From NCBI GenBank assembly GCA_034509755.1, contig CM067541.1, positions 25,612,501-25,676,500 of the forward strand: DNA of 64,000 nt, in the 5' to 3' direction. The notes below the pieces were generated by a model. It saw nothing but the letters and a program-made list of their open reading frames with translations, had not been told where the DNA came from and made no database searches. The position numbers and the translations under genes are program-made. This document shows, in pieces, positions 1 to 9,599 of the stretch; positions within the stretch are counted from its first letter, which is position 1; every line of letters starts with the position of its first letter. Source of the stretch: Anisodus tanguticus. Taxonomy: Eukaryota > Streptophyta > Magnoliopsida > Solanales > Solanaceae.

Positions 1-2352
1 ATACATCTTCACAAAATGGAAAGGCAGAACGCAAAATTCGTTCCATAAATAACATTGTCCGAACTCTCTTAATTCATGCCTCCGTACCTCCATATTTTTG
101 GCATCATGCTCTACAAATTGTCACATATCTTCTTAACATAATTCCCTCTAAAGGTCTGACATATTCTTCCCCCCTCCAAATACTGTATAATAAGAACCCT
201 CCTTATTCTCATCTTCGAGTTTTTGGGTGCTTGTGTTTTCCGTTATTCCCATCCACCACAATTAACAAACTTCAGGTTCGGTCTACCCCGTGTGTATTTT
301 TGGGTTATCCGTCTAATCATCGTGGTTATAAATGCTTTGATTTATCCTCCAATAAAATCATAATTAATCGCCACGTCATTTTTTATGAATCCTAATTTCC
401 TTTTGCGAAAGTTCACACTCCCGAGCCTCGGTCGTATAATTTTTTGGATGAACAAATATCCCCGTATATTATTCGGCATTTTTCGGACATCTCACGCACC
501 CAAAATCCTCCAGCGGGCCCACTGCCCGCTGGACCCACTGTGTCGTCCCCAATTCCAGTTTCTGGATCAGTCCCAGCAACTGGGCCAGTCCGGCCCAATT
601 CTGGAACTGGTCCAGACGACGTCCCAGGTTACCGATTTGGGCCAGCATGCCCACTGCCTGCTGGCCCATCCGTCCTGAGTCCCGCAAATTCCCAAAATTC
701 ACTCAATTCTTCCACGAGTCATAGACCGGTCACTCGTAGTTAGCGGGGCATATTTACACCTAAAAGACATTTTAATTTACATTCTGATGTCTCTAAATCC
801 CCCTTGCCCCGCAATCCGGTGTCTGCATTAAATGACACTAATTGGAAAATTGCTATGACTGATGAATATAATGCTCTTATTGATAATAAGACGTGGGAGT
901 TGGTGCCCCGTCCATATGGTATTAATGTTATCAGGTCTATGTAGATTTTTGCTCATAAGGAGAATTCAGATAGGTTATTTGCTCGACATAAGGCGCGACT
1001 TGTGGGTGAAGGTAAGACTCAGTAGGTTGGAATTGATTGTGGTGAGACGTTTAGTCCGATGGTCAAACTGGCTACCATTCGCACTGTGCTTAGCTTGGCT
1101 CTTTCAAAGACTTGGCCAATTCATCAGTTGGATGTTAAGAATGCTTTCCTACATGGTGATCTCAAGGAAACAGTTTATATGCATCAGCCGTTAGGTTTCA
1201 GGGATCCAAACCGTCCTCATCATGTATGTTTGTTGAAGAAGTCTTATATGGGCTTAAGCAGTCTCCAAGGGCCTGGTACACGAGGTTTGCTGACTTTGTT
1301 TCAACTATTGGGTTCACTTACAGCAGGTCAGATAATTCCTTGTCATCTACCGCCGTGGTTCGTCCTTGGCCTACATTCTTCTATATGTGGATGATATCAT
1401 CTTGATTGCTTCTTCCGATGCCTTGCGCAAGTCTATCATGACCATGCTCAGTTCTGAGTTTGCTATGAAAGACTTAGGGCCTTTGAGTTATTTTTTGGGG
1501 ATTGCCATCAAGCGTCATTCAGATGGTTTATTTTTGTCTCAACGAAAGTATGTTGTTGAGATCATAGAGAGGGCTGGGATGTCATCCTGTAAGTCCACTT
1601 TCACGCCAATTGATGCAAACCCCAAGCTGAGTGCCGCGGCAGGTGCACCATACGAGGACCCGACCCGCTATCGCAGTCTTACAGGGGCCCTCCAGTATCT
1701 GACATTTACCAGACCGGATATTACGTATGATGTTCAGCATGTGTGTTTATTCATGCATGATCCCAGAGTTGAGCACATGAATGCAATCAAACGCATCATT
1801 CGGTATATTCAGGGGACACTGGACTATGGGTTGCACTTGTATCCTTCATCTACATCCACACGTGTCTCGTACACAGATGCGGATTGGGGTAGTTGTCCGG
1901 ACACCAGACCATCTACGTCAGGATATTGTATGTTCCTTGGCAACAACTTAGTCTCCTGGTCTGCAAAGCGTCAGGCGACTCTATCCCGCTCAAGTGCAGA
2001 GGCAGAATATCGAGGAGTAGCTAATGTGGTCTCAGAATCATGTTGGTTACGGAATTTGCTTTTAGAGCTTCATTGCCCCATTCAGAAGGCAACCTTAGTA
2101 TATTGTGATAATGTTAGTGCCATCTACCTCTCAGGTAATCCGGTTCAACACCAACGCACTAAACATATCGAAATGGACATTCATTTTGTCCGTGAAAAAG
2201 TTGCTCGGGGTCAGGTACGCGTATGTCATGTCCCATCTCGTTATCAAGTTGCAGACATCTTTACAAATGGTCTACCCGCGGTCCTTTTTGAAGATTTTAG
2301 GGACAGTCTCAGCGTTCGAAAACCGCCCGCTATGACTGCGGGGGTGTGTTAA
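1..2352 (+). pseudogene. copia pol remnant (integrase C-terminus, RT, RNase H)
   Basis: The reading frame enters in the integrase (SSQNGKAERKIRSINN near 10-50), passes a proline-rich linker (about 480-740), then RT (KNAFLHGDLKETVYMHQP near 1135-1190; YVDD near 1380-1395) and RNase H (TDADWG, LSRSSAEAEYRG, TKHIEMDIHFVREK) to a stop just inside the LTR. It is broken by in-frame stops at 393-395 (TAA), 942-944 (TAG) and 1023-1025 (TAG), and by a one-base loss near 1240 that shifts the frame before YVDD. The 328-codon RT/RNase H part from 1366 is still open. Not a functional polyprotein. Confidence 0.9.
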
Positions 2353-2699
2353 ATATACAATATACACACAATATACATGTGTGTATATTGTATATTTAAT
2401 CACGGATTCTGCTCCAGATTTGAAGGCTCGGATTCTACTCCAAATATGGAGCTCTCGGTTTGTTTGGAAAAATACATATATAAGGTAATATATGTTAGGG
2501 TAAATAAGCATGTAAGAATATTGTATATTAGGAAAATATATGGGTAGTATATTGTAATGTATTTGTTACCTAAATTAGGATGATACACTACCATAATTGT
2601 AGAGATAGAATTATGGTAAAATAGGATTTTAGGATTCATTGTAACTTGTATATATACCTATTCAATTAATGAAAATAATCAAGGGGATTATTTCTTTCA
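2347..2699 (+). repeat. 3' LTR of copia element 1
   Basis: It begins TGTTAAATAT right after the pol stop region and ends TTTCTTTCA, giving TG...CA termini. Its end matches the LTRs of the element at 24276-29363 (aatcaagg-gattatttcttt). The first 50 bases form a self-complementary stretch (tatacacac / gtgtgtata). Confidence 0.88.
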
Positions 2700-2704
2700 A
2701 TGGC

Positions 2705-3738
2705 ACACACATTTTATATGAAAATGATCTGGAAAAGATGGAGTTAAACTATTTTTTAAAATTGTAATAGCGTAATTGTTAGAAGAAGTGATATCTAATG
2801 TAATAGTCATAATTTTATCAGTTATTCCGTAATAATTGCACACTTGATAAAAATTTCTGCAATAAAAGTATCAGTGTGCCTATCATCTATATATCTATAC
2901 GCTAAGATACGTTTTTGCATAGACCATTTATAATCTATTCAATGACAGGTTACCGTTAAATAATCACGGCTGTTAGTAGTACAACCTATATCAGAAGTGA
3001 TAGCCACTTTTTCATTAAAATGATATAATGTATAACGTGAATACTGTTGATATTCATGTGCGAATTTAAATACATCTCTCTTAACAGTTGATCCAGGAAA
3101 ATCGTTAAAAGCAGGATTATACATATCTCTAATGTAATGAATAAAACCGGGAGATGAAGAAAATGAAAAAGGCAAACCCTCCACAACAACTAATTTTGCT
3201 ATTGCTTCTCTATCTCTATGTTTATCGTATTTAGGGCCTACAATTTCCCCCGTCATAGGGTTAATTTGACCCTGTACTTGGTACGGGACAGTATGTGAAC
3301 CTTGTCCCGATGGAGCGGACGTTTGCGCACCCGGTTTTGAAGCCTCATATTGGGCATATCTAGTTGGATGAGCCCTTGCTACGTGTTTCATTAAACCCCC
3401 CGTCCCACCGTGACCTTTTTCCGTTTTAAATTTTGAAACATATTTACAAATTTTACATCTAACTACTTGATTCTCTACGTCCCTATCAAAAAATGTCCAT
3501 GCATCTGATTTTAATGTTCGTTTTGCTGGACCTCGTCTCATACTAGGGGGAATAGAAGGCATTTCAGTTGAAGGTGCACTAGTGGGTGTGTTGTCATCTA
3601 CATTAGTGGGTGTATCATCTAGACCATCGTCTAAATTAAAGTCTTCTTGAGTTTCAGAAAATAGCTCATCGTCTAAATCTAATGGTATTGTAGGAAAATG
3701 TTCAGTATCAATAAAATCATCATGTGTATGAATAGGAT
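2705..3738 (-). pseudogene. hAT (Ac-like) transposase fragment with BED zinc finger
   Basis: The long minus-strand frame (start 3892, stop 2939; only the part from 3738 down belongs to hAT A) has an acidic N-terminus. A BED-type zinc finger follows (SDAWTFFDRD, then CKICKYVSKF, and a histidine pair in LMKHVARAHP). Next is the start of the RNase H-like transposase core (KVAITSDIG, SRDYLTVTCH). A TGA stops it at 2939; beyond that, minus-strand reading continues hAT-like with frameshifts (ITDKIMTITL, HIKCVCH) to 2705, where the copia LTR begins. BED finger plus core is the usual order in plant hAT transposases. The catalytic C-terminal half is missing, so it cannot transpose. The first 51 codons of the open frame come from hAT B sequence. 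Confidence 0.85.
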
Positions 3739-6384
3739 TAGGGCCGATAATTTCACCCTGACCCAATGGGTATCCGATCCACTCGACCCGATTATATGGA
3801 CGAAAATCCGACAAAACACGGATTTTAATCGGGTGACAGATCGGATCAGATTCGGGTGGACATACATCCAACCCACCACCCGACCCATCCATCCGTCTGT
3901 TTATAATTGTTTTTTAATGTACAACAAAATTCTAGCGTTTCATTATAAATTAATTATTATTATTACAAAATTCTATGTTACAAATATAATGTTTTGTACT
4001 GTGAAATTTGTTGGTACTAGTATATATGTATAGTAATTGTTAAAATAATTTTAAAAAGTTTGAAGTACTTAAAAAACAGAATATATTTTTTGGCAAATAA
4101 TACTAATTTGCTTCAAGTACTTGTAAATGATTCCAAGGGGTATATTAAAATATTGACTTGAAAGTGTATTTTGAGTGAAATATTAGTTTTCCTCACAAAT
4201 CTTCAACTTTAAGATTTGTTTTTTTCTGAATACACTTATATCAAGTACATTTAATTTTTAGATACTATTTTTTCACTTCAACTTCAAATAACTTTTTAAG
4301 GAAAATATATTTTTTAAAATATTTTCTTACTATACAAAATATCATCATTTTAAAATTCATTATACTTTTGGGTCATTCATAAGGATGTCAACGGATCGGA
4401 TCTGGATCGGATCCTACTAGATCCAGATCCAGATCCGCTTTTCATACCTGGATCCAGATCCATCGGGTCCATAAAAATCAGATCCAAATCTGGATCCATC
4501 GGATCCACCGGTCCACGGATCGAATCTGGATCCACATGTAAAAAAAATTATCTTGAATAATATTCTCACCTGTTAAAACTTTTTTGACAAAATAAAACCT
4601 AATCTTATTGAAAAAAATGATTGAGTTCATTCAATCAACCTATGCTATAAAAAAATAGAAGAAAACAAATTAAAGTTTACAAAATTCATAGACAGATTTA
4701 AGCAAAAAGTATATTGTCCTTTAACATGTCTAATTCTAAGACATGGAAGTTCATCTTTGGTCATTCCAAGACATGTCTAATTCTCTGTTCGCCTGAGATA
4801 GATTTGATATTTTGCTTTTACTTTTGAGGAAAGTTTAATACCCAAATAAATTACATCAAAACATGAAGTAACAATAGTAAATTAGCACCTCTAGGCCACT
4901 CCAGACTCTACAACCATGTTAAACAAAATAATAGCCTCATTGATCACATGTGACTTATTTTTCTTAATTTTTTTGTGAAATAACCTATATATTGCAATAG
5001 CTTAAAATTTAATGACAGCAAAAATTACAAGTGCAGGAATAAACCAAGAGACGACCAACTCGGTGGTATGATTGGGAAACAACTTTGGAGGATGAGGGTT
5101 TGTTGGGAGAAGAGAGCTAAAACAAGAGAGTAGTTACAACTCTCTACTGGATTTTGTTATTTTTTTATTTTCTTTAAGTCTTTAGAATTTTATTTTTCTT
5201 ACTTGATTATATATGATGACATCTTTGCTTACCAATTGTATGCTATCCAGCATGCTAATTTATTTAATGTGCTACTAATTTTCTTGTAACGATCAATCTT
5301 TAATTAAACACTTAAATATCATAAGTTAAAAGAGAAGGAAGCCTTTTTACTCGCATAGTACGACACAATTTTTTATGCAAACCAACTTATAGACATATAT
5401 ATGTGACAAAAGCTAGTAATCACATCCTTTACAGTTCTACAACTCAATTGTTATTTGTTAGGGACATCTTTTGATCCCTCAGCACCTCTCCAATATGAAA
5501 AAATATTACTTTTTAAAAAGAGATAACTAAAAAAATTCATCTCAATAAATATTTATGATTAAACATATCATTTACATATCAGAAATTATGAAAAATCTTA
5601 AGAAAATACTTATAAAATTACATTGTAGGTTATGGATATATTTAATAAAAAACGGATCCATGGGTCGGATCTAGACCGAATACGGATCTCAAATACAAGA
5701 TCCAGATCCAGATCTGATCCTTCAGAAATGGATCCGGGTCCGATCCGGATCCGTCGGGTCCAAATTTTGAAGATCCATATCCTATAAAACGGATCTGGAT
5801 CCACCGGATTCGGACCTGGTCCATGATCCACAGCCATCTCTATCATTCATGTCCTCACCCTTAGAAATGTGTCTTGCATTTATCCTTGATTCCATAAGAG
5901 CTCTAACCAAAATTATTATAGAGGATAATTTTTAATCATAATTCTATCACGGGACATTAATTGTAATTATTGCATTTTTTTCAGTTGGAGAAGATATCAA
6001 GGTCATTACTCATTAGCAACTATTTTATGAAATCAATCAAGTAAAGTCATCATTATTTAATACAATATTAGACTATTAGTAGTATAATTTTTATAAGGAA
6101 GTAAAGTCGTCGTTTTTTTGGTTGCATGTTTGGAGCATAGACACGGCTTGTAAAAATAGTATGATGATATTTATTTGATGTACTTTTTTTTCGTTTTACC
6201 AAGGATTTTAGGTGATTGATTGATTGTGCTATAATTTTCATCCGCGAAGCACCCGATTCAACTGTGGATCGGATGTGGATGAAGAAAAATAGGGTGATGG
6301 ATGGGTCGGGTGGTGGATGGATAATTGGCGGGTGGAGGCGGATTGAGCTCTACCCGATCCACCTATGATCAATTGCCAGCCCTA
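3739..6384. mobile_element. hAT-type element B, nested in hAT A
   Basis: It is flanked by a perfect 8-bp target duplication AATAGGAT (3731-3738 and 6385-6392). Terminal inverted repeats are TAGGGCCGATAATT at the left and, read as reverse complement, TAGGGCTGGCAATT at the right. 8-bp duplications and TAGGG(C/T) termini are hAT features. Subterminal ggatcgggt/gggtcgg repeats lie inside both ends (3760-3890, 6250-6350). I see no transposase in it; between 3893 and 6240 it is AT-rich apart from the nested element C. Probably non-autonomous. Removing it rejoins the hAT A transposase frame. Confidence 0.88.
4382..5843. mobile_element. non-autonomous hAT-like element C, nested in hAT B
   Basis: The flanks are CATTCATA (4374-4381) and CATTCATG (5844-5851), an 8-bp duplication with one mismatch. 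The ends are imperfect inverted repeats: aggatgtcaacggatc at the left against agagatggctgtggatc at the right as reverse complement. Both ends carry dense GGATCC/AGATCC subterminal repeats (4390-4540 and 5650-5830) in opposite orientation, typical of hAT transposase-binding regions. The interior (4560-5640) is AT-rich with no coding sequence I recognise. Confidence 0.75.
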
Positions 6385-6392
6385 AATAGGAT

Positions 6393-6470
6393 TCTGTCTA
6401 GAAATAGGATGACTAGAAGAAGTACTCTTTCCCTTGTTGCCCCTACTAGAAGAAGCATGACCCCTACCTG
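6393..6470 (-). pseudogene. hAT A transposase, N-terminal codons cut off by hAT B
   Basis: The minus strand encodes a serine/arginine-rich N-terminus (RGHASSSRGNKGKS) ending at the hAT B insertion site. Splicing out hAT B and one target copy carries the frame directly into 3730 and downward. Basic, serine-rich N-termini ahead of a BED finger are usual in this transposase family. The initiation codon was not fixed. Confidence 0.6.
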
Positions 6471-6797
6471 TAAGCATACGTTTAAATCCTTTCATTATAA
6501 ATTTATAATTATACTAATAAATAATTAAAGTAAATAAAATTAAGTGCGCAAAATAAAATAAACAAACAATAATAATTTAATGAAGGAACGAATGTACCAA
6601 ACGCCGATGTAACGTCGATGTGTAATCGAGAGGTTGAAAATTGAAACTTTGCTCGATGGAAGATCCTCTAGCTAGTTGCCAACTTCACTCCCAAATGAAT
6701 AAATAAAATTAAATATTTAGTAGACAATGTAGACTTGTAGAGAGATAGATTGAGAGATTGTAGGAAGATTTGTGAGAAAGATGAAGAGAAAATGAGG

Positions 6798-6806
6798 TAT
6801 TTATAG
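6798..6806 (-). promoter_or_regulatory. TATA box of hAT A
   Basis: The reverse complement reads CTATAAATA. It lies about 370 bases inside the right terminus of hAT A and about 330 bases before the transposase N-terminal codons, the expected place for an element promoter. Position and consensus are seen; activity is inferred. Confidence 0.5.
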
Positions 6807-6959
6807 TTGGGAAATTGGGTTAAAGTGTAAATATAATAACTTATGGGTTAAAAATAAATATTAAGGGGGTTGGGGGAGGGGGGAGGCCAAAAATAACCGT
6901 TGCACAATGGCCAAAATGTAAAATGATCGTTGGTGCAACAGTTATTTTTGCAAAGGGGG

Positions 6960-7179
6960 CTTTCGAGCGGGAACGGGACGGGTCGGGCCTGGCGGGATTG
7001 GGGCGGGCCGGGACAGGTCGGGACGAGACCATGTCCCGTCCCGGTTCGAGTCCCGATACCGCAATTTATTTTTAAAAAAAAAATGGGTCGGGTTCGGGAC
7101 GGGACTGGGGCGGTGTCGGGGCGGGACCGGGGCAGTGTCGGGCCGGGACCGGGCTGACCCGGCCCACTGGCCAGCCTTA
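6960..7179. repeat. right terminus and subterminal repeats of hAT A
   Basis: A G+C-rich block in an otherwise AT-rich region, made of many degenerate copies of GGGACGGG, GGGCCGGG and CGGGACCGGG, ending in the inverted-repeat terminus ggccagcctta. Such motif clusters are typical of hAT ends. Confidence 0.7.
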
Positions 7180-7285
7180 GTTTTAAGAACCTTGTGCTTA
7201 ATTGTTTCGAGAAGATTCTGAGTAGTTTTTCCTTTCTTTAGCTTGGAATGAATTTCTAATTTACTTCTTTTAACCTTAACTTCAG

Positions 7286-7403
7286 GATATATTCAATAAT
7301 TTGCCTTTACCATACGTGGAAGAGGAGTTCAAGATTGACATAAGTTGGAAAGACATGATTGGCAACAGATCTGAACCACCTCCATACGTGCATATCAAGA
7401 GAA
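7286..7403 (+). CDS. ASHR3: ASHR3-like exon: linker before the AWS domain
   Basis: It starts after an acceptor cag at 7283-7285 and ends before the donor gtatcc (7404). It encodes LPLPYVEEEFKID and EPPPYVHIKR, a stretch strongly conserved in ASHR3 proteins between the PHD and AWS domains. It ends with one base of a codon, completed by the next exon to Asn. No upstream ASHR3 exon was found between 2700 and 7285, so the 5' part of the gene is outside the window or lost. Confidence 0.82.
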
Positions 7404-8060
7404 GTATCCTGTGAATATTCATTGCCAAGTCTTCTTAAATTTAGGATTTGTATTGTAGTTGTAAGCATATCAATAAATGAACAACTCATATCAATCTAAT
7501 TATTACGAGGTTGCTTAAATTTATTCTTCCTAAGTTAAGACTGTAGAGTCCTCGATGTGTGTAGTTTTTCTTTTTTCTTTTCTCTTGTTTAATCCTTTTC
7601 GTGCAAACTGTTCCTATCATGTCTTCTTTGTGATTGCATACTTAGCCTTTGCTAGACCTTTTTGTATACACTTGCTGTAGTCAGAAAGACACTTATAAGG
7701 GAGATGTTGACTTATGCTAAGTTCTAGTGATCTAAAAGAACAAGAATAAGGCGACACATAATTTTGTCAAGCTAGGCATAAGCTCCATTGCTTTTCTTGT
7801 TTATAAGTTTGATAAACTTCTAACTCAATAATACTAGAATAGTGAATAGCAGAAAAGGAATGATAAGGAGAACAATCCGTAGTTGACTAAAATATCCTTT
7901 TCTATTATAAATGAATAGATGGGTAGCATATATTGTTTTTGGTGTTAGAAAGTTTCAATAAATTGTCTTTATTGAAATGTGTAGAAAAAAGGAAATATTC
8001 AAACTACGTCACAGAAGTACATAAATCACCATTCACCAAGTTAGTTTGTCAACAGTAAAG

Positions 8061-8220
8061 ACAATTGTCCGAGCATTCTGTGGATCTGCAGCTCGTGCAC
8101 CCAATATGCGGAAAAACCTTAACTTTATTAGATGTCTACCTCATTAAGAAAAAACGCGATGGCAATAATGCTGATATTGGGTGCACGAGCTGCAGATCCA
8201 CAGAATGCTCGGACAATTGT
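8061..8220. repeat. 47-bp perfect inverted repeat: exon sequence copied in antisense into the preceding intron
   Basis: The left arm 8061-8107 is the exact reverse complement of the right arm 8174-8220, with a 66-base loop. The right arm lies entirely within the AWS exon; the left arm is intronic. The loop holds the 3' splice site (8130-8131) and the first 42 bases of the exon. A transcript could fold into an uninterrupted 47-bp stem ending 8 bases before the donor. Confidence 0.95.
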
Positions 8221-8228
8221 GTTTGCAG
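8132..8228 (+). CDS. ASHR3: ASHR3-like exon: first half of AWS cysteine cluster
   Basis: Acceptor ttag (to 8131) and donor gtaatg (8229). It encodes VYLIKKKRD followed by CTSC, C, and CVC, the first five cysteines of the AWS zinc cluster. Phase is compatible with both neighbours (two bases in, two bases out). Most of its second half is the right arm of the 47-bp inverted repeat. Confidence 0.85.
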
Positions 8229-8443
8229 GTAATGCCAATCGTTGCGTGGTTTTCTAGTCTTTTCTTGCCAGGCTGGAATTTGCTCTTACTAATTGTCAAA
8301 ATATGCAATGATTTGGTGTTATCATTCCTGATGTGAATCCTAGGGAAGTCTGGGGATTTATATTCTGATGCAACTTTGAGAAAGTTAAGCCTATGTTATG
8401 ATATCATTTGTGCATTAGTGTCTCAGTTTTAGGATAAAGTATT

Positions 8444-8639
8444 TATTAGCGAATATTCGCCGTATATTTTGTAATTATGATAGATGTATATTTAAGGTAA
8501 ATTAGGATTCTAATTGTATTAGGAATCAACCTTTGTAAGGTAAGTTATGATCCGTACTATATTAGGAATTAACCTTTGTACAACTATATATATTGTGAAT
8601 AATGAAAGGAATCCCTAAGGGAAATTATTCTATCTGACA
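8444..8639 (+). repeat. 5' LTR of element B
   Basis: 196 bp, starting TATTAGCGAATATTC and ending CTGACA just before the primer-binding site. Pairs with 13193-13396. Termini are TA...CA rather than TG...CA in both LTRs. Confidence 0.9.
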
Positions 8640-8743
8640 TGGTATCAAGAGCCTAAAACCTAAACCCGGCTCTTCTCCTCTATCTCTCTCTTTTCTCGGC
8701 CAAAACCAGAAAATATTTCTCGGCCAGAAATTTCCCTTCAACA

Positions 8744-9577
8744 ATGTCTTCCCCCACAAATTTCGGTTCATCCACTGGCACACTTGACAACCCCTCTCAA
8801 CGTTCAGTATCTTCTTTTCATCCGGCATTCGCCGTTAATAACATCAAGAATTTTATCCCTATAATTCTTGACCAAGAAGATTGTCAATATTCCATGTGGA
8901 TGGAACTATTCTACATTCATGCATGTGCATACAACGTGCTCGATCATATTGACGAATCTGTTCCTCGTCCCACCGATGTTACAAACTCAATCTGGCGTCG
9001 CCTTGACGCAATCGTCAAACAATAGATCTACGACACCATCTCCAAAGACCTGTTGTGCACTATCATGAAAACAGGTTCTACGGCACGTGAACTTTGGGTA
9101 CGGCTAGAAGAAATCTTTCAGGATAATAAAAATACTCGGGCCGTATATTTGGAAGAGCAATTCAACAATACCCGTCTCGAGAATTTTAACAACATATCCG
9201 AATATTGTAAGCAACTGAAACTCATAACCGATCAACGATCCAACGTCGGGACTTCTGTTTCAGAAACCAAGATGGTGCTTCAACTTGTTGTTGGTTTACC
9301 GAAAGGTGAATATGACACACTCGCAACAATGATTCAACAAGTCGACCCTCTCCCAAGTTTCAACAAGGCACGTTCACAACTATTGTTGGGAGAAACTCGA
9401 CGTGCTAAACAAGAGGAGCATAATCAAAAGGCGCTAGCCGTTGACGGGATGGAAACGCCGACAACCAACACCACCCCGTCACAACTGCAACAACAGCAGT
9501 CCAGCGGCGGAGGTCGTGGCGGCAGAGGTCGCAACAACAAAGGCAAGGGCCGCGGCAAGGGCCAACGAAACCAGTAG
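8744..9577 (+). pseudogene. element B gag
   Basis: It starts MSSPTNFGSS and carries the copia gag (UBN2-type) pattern: SFHPAFAVNNIKNFIP, ARELWVRLEEIFQDNK, SEYCKQLKLITDQ, then a glycine/arginine-rich tail. A TAG at 9022-9024 interrupts it and another TAG ends it at 9575-9577 before the polyprotein frame continues. The zinc knuckle expected in many copia gags is not seen; the basic RGG-like tail may bind RNA instead. Confidence 0.82.
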
Positions 9578-9599
9578 GCTGGACAGCAGCCAGGCCCAA

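Larger units (their letters stand above)
1..2699 (+). mobile_element. Ty1/copia LTR retrotransposon (element 1), 3' part only
   Basis: The window opens inside the integrase region of a copia element and runs through reverse transcriptase and RNase H into a 3' LTR ending at 2699. Domain order (integrase, RT, RNase H, LTR) is diagnostic of Ty1/copia. It belongs to the same family as the elements at 24276-29363 and 46424-50945, with closely matching residues throughout and the same LTR start. The 5' half lies outside the window. It ends exactly where the hAT A transposase reading frame is cut, so it was inserted into hAT A. The right-hand target-site copy should be atggc (2700-2704); the left one is not visible. 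Confidence 0.93.
2700..7179 (-). mobile_element. hAT transposon A, interrupted and 3'-truncated
   Basis: Reading leftwards, the element starts at a terminal repeat beginning TAAGGCTGGCC (ends 7179). It then has subterminal GGGACGGG/CGGGCC repeats (about 6960-7170), a TATA-like promoter (6798-6806), a leader and a transposase frame that begins near 6470. At 6392 the frame is cut by hAT B and resumes exactly on the other side at 3738, then runs to 2700 where copia element 1 is inserted. The left end of hAT A is not in the window. An 8-bp target duplication cannot be tested; the right flank would be gttttaag (7180-7187). Confidence 0.8.

Noticed and set aside
3698..4033. 111-codon plus-strand frame
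   Set aside because: It is antisense to the hAT transposase and the hAT B end, with no independent support.
2700..7285. Search for the PHD-finger exons of the ASHR3-like gene
   Set aside because: No CxxC-type PHD pattern or expected WRHP-like segment was found on the plus strand in this stretch.
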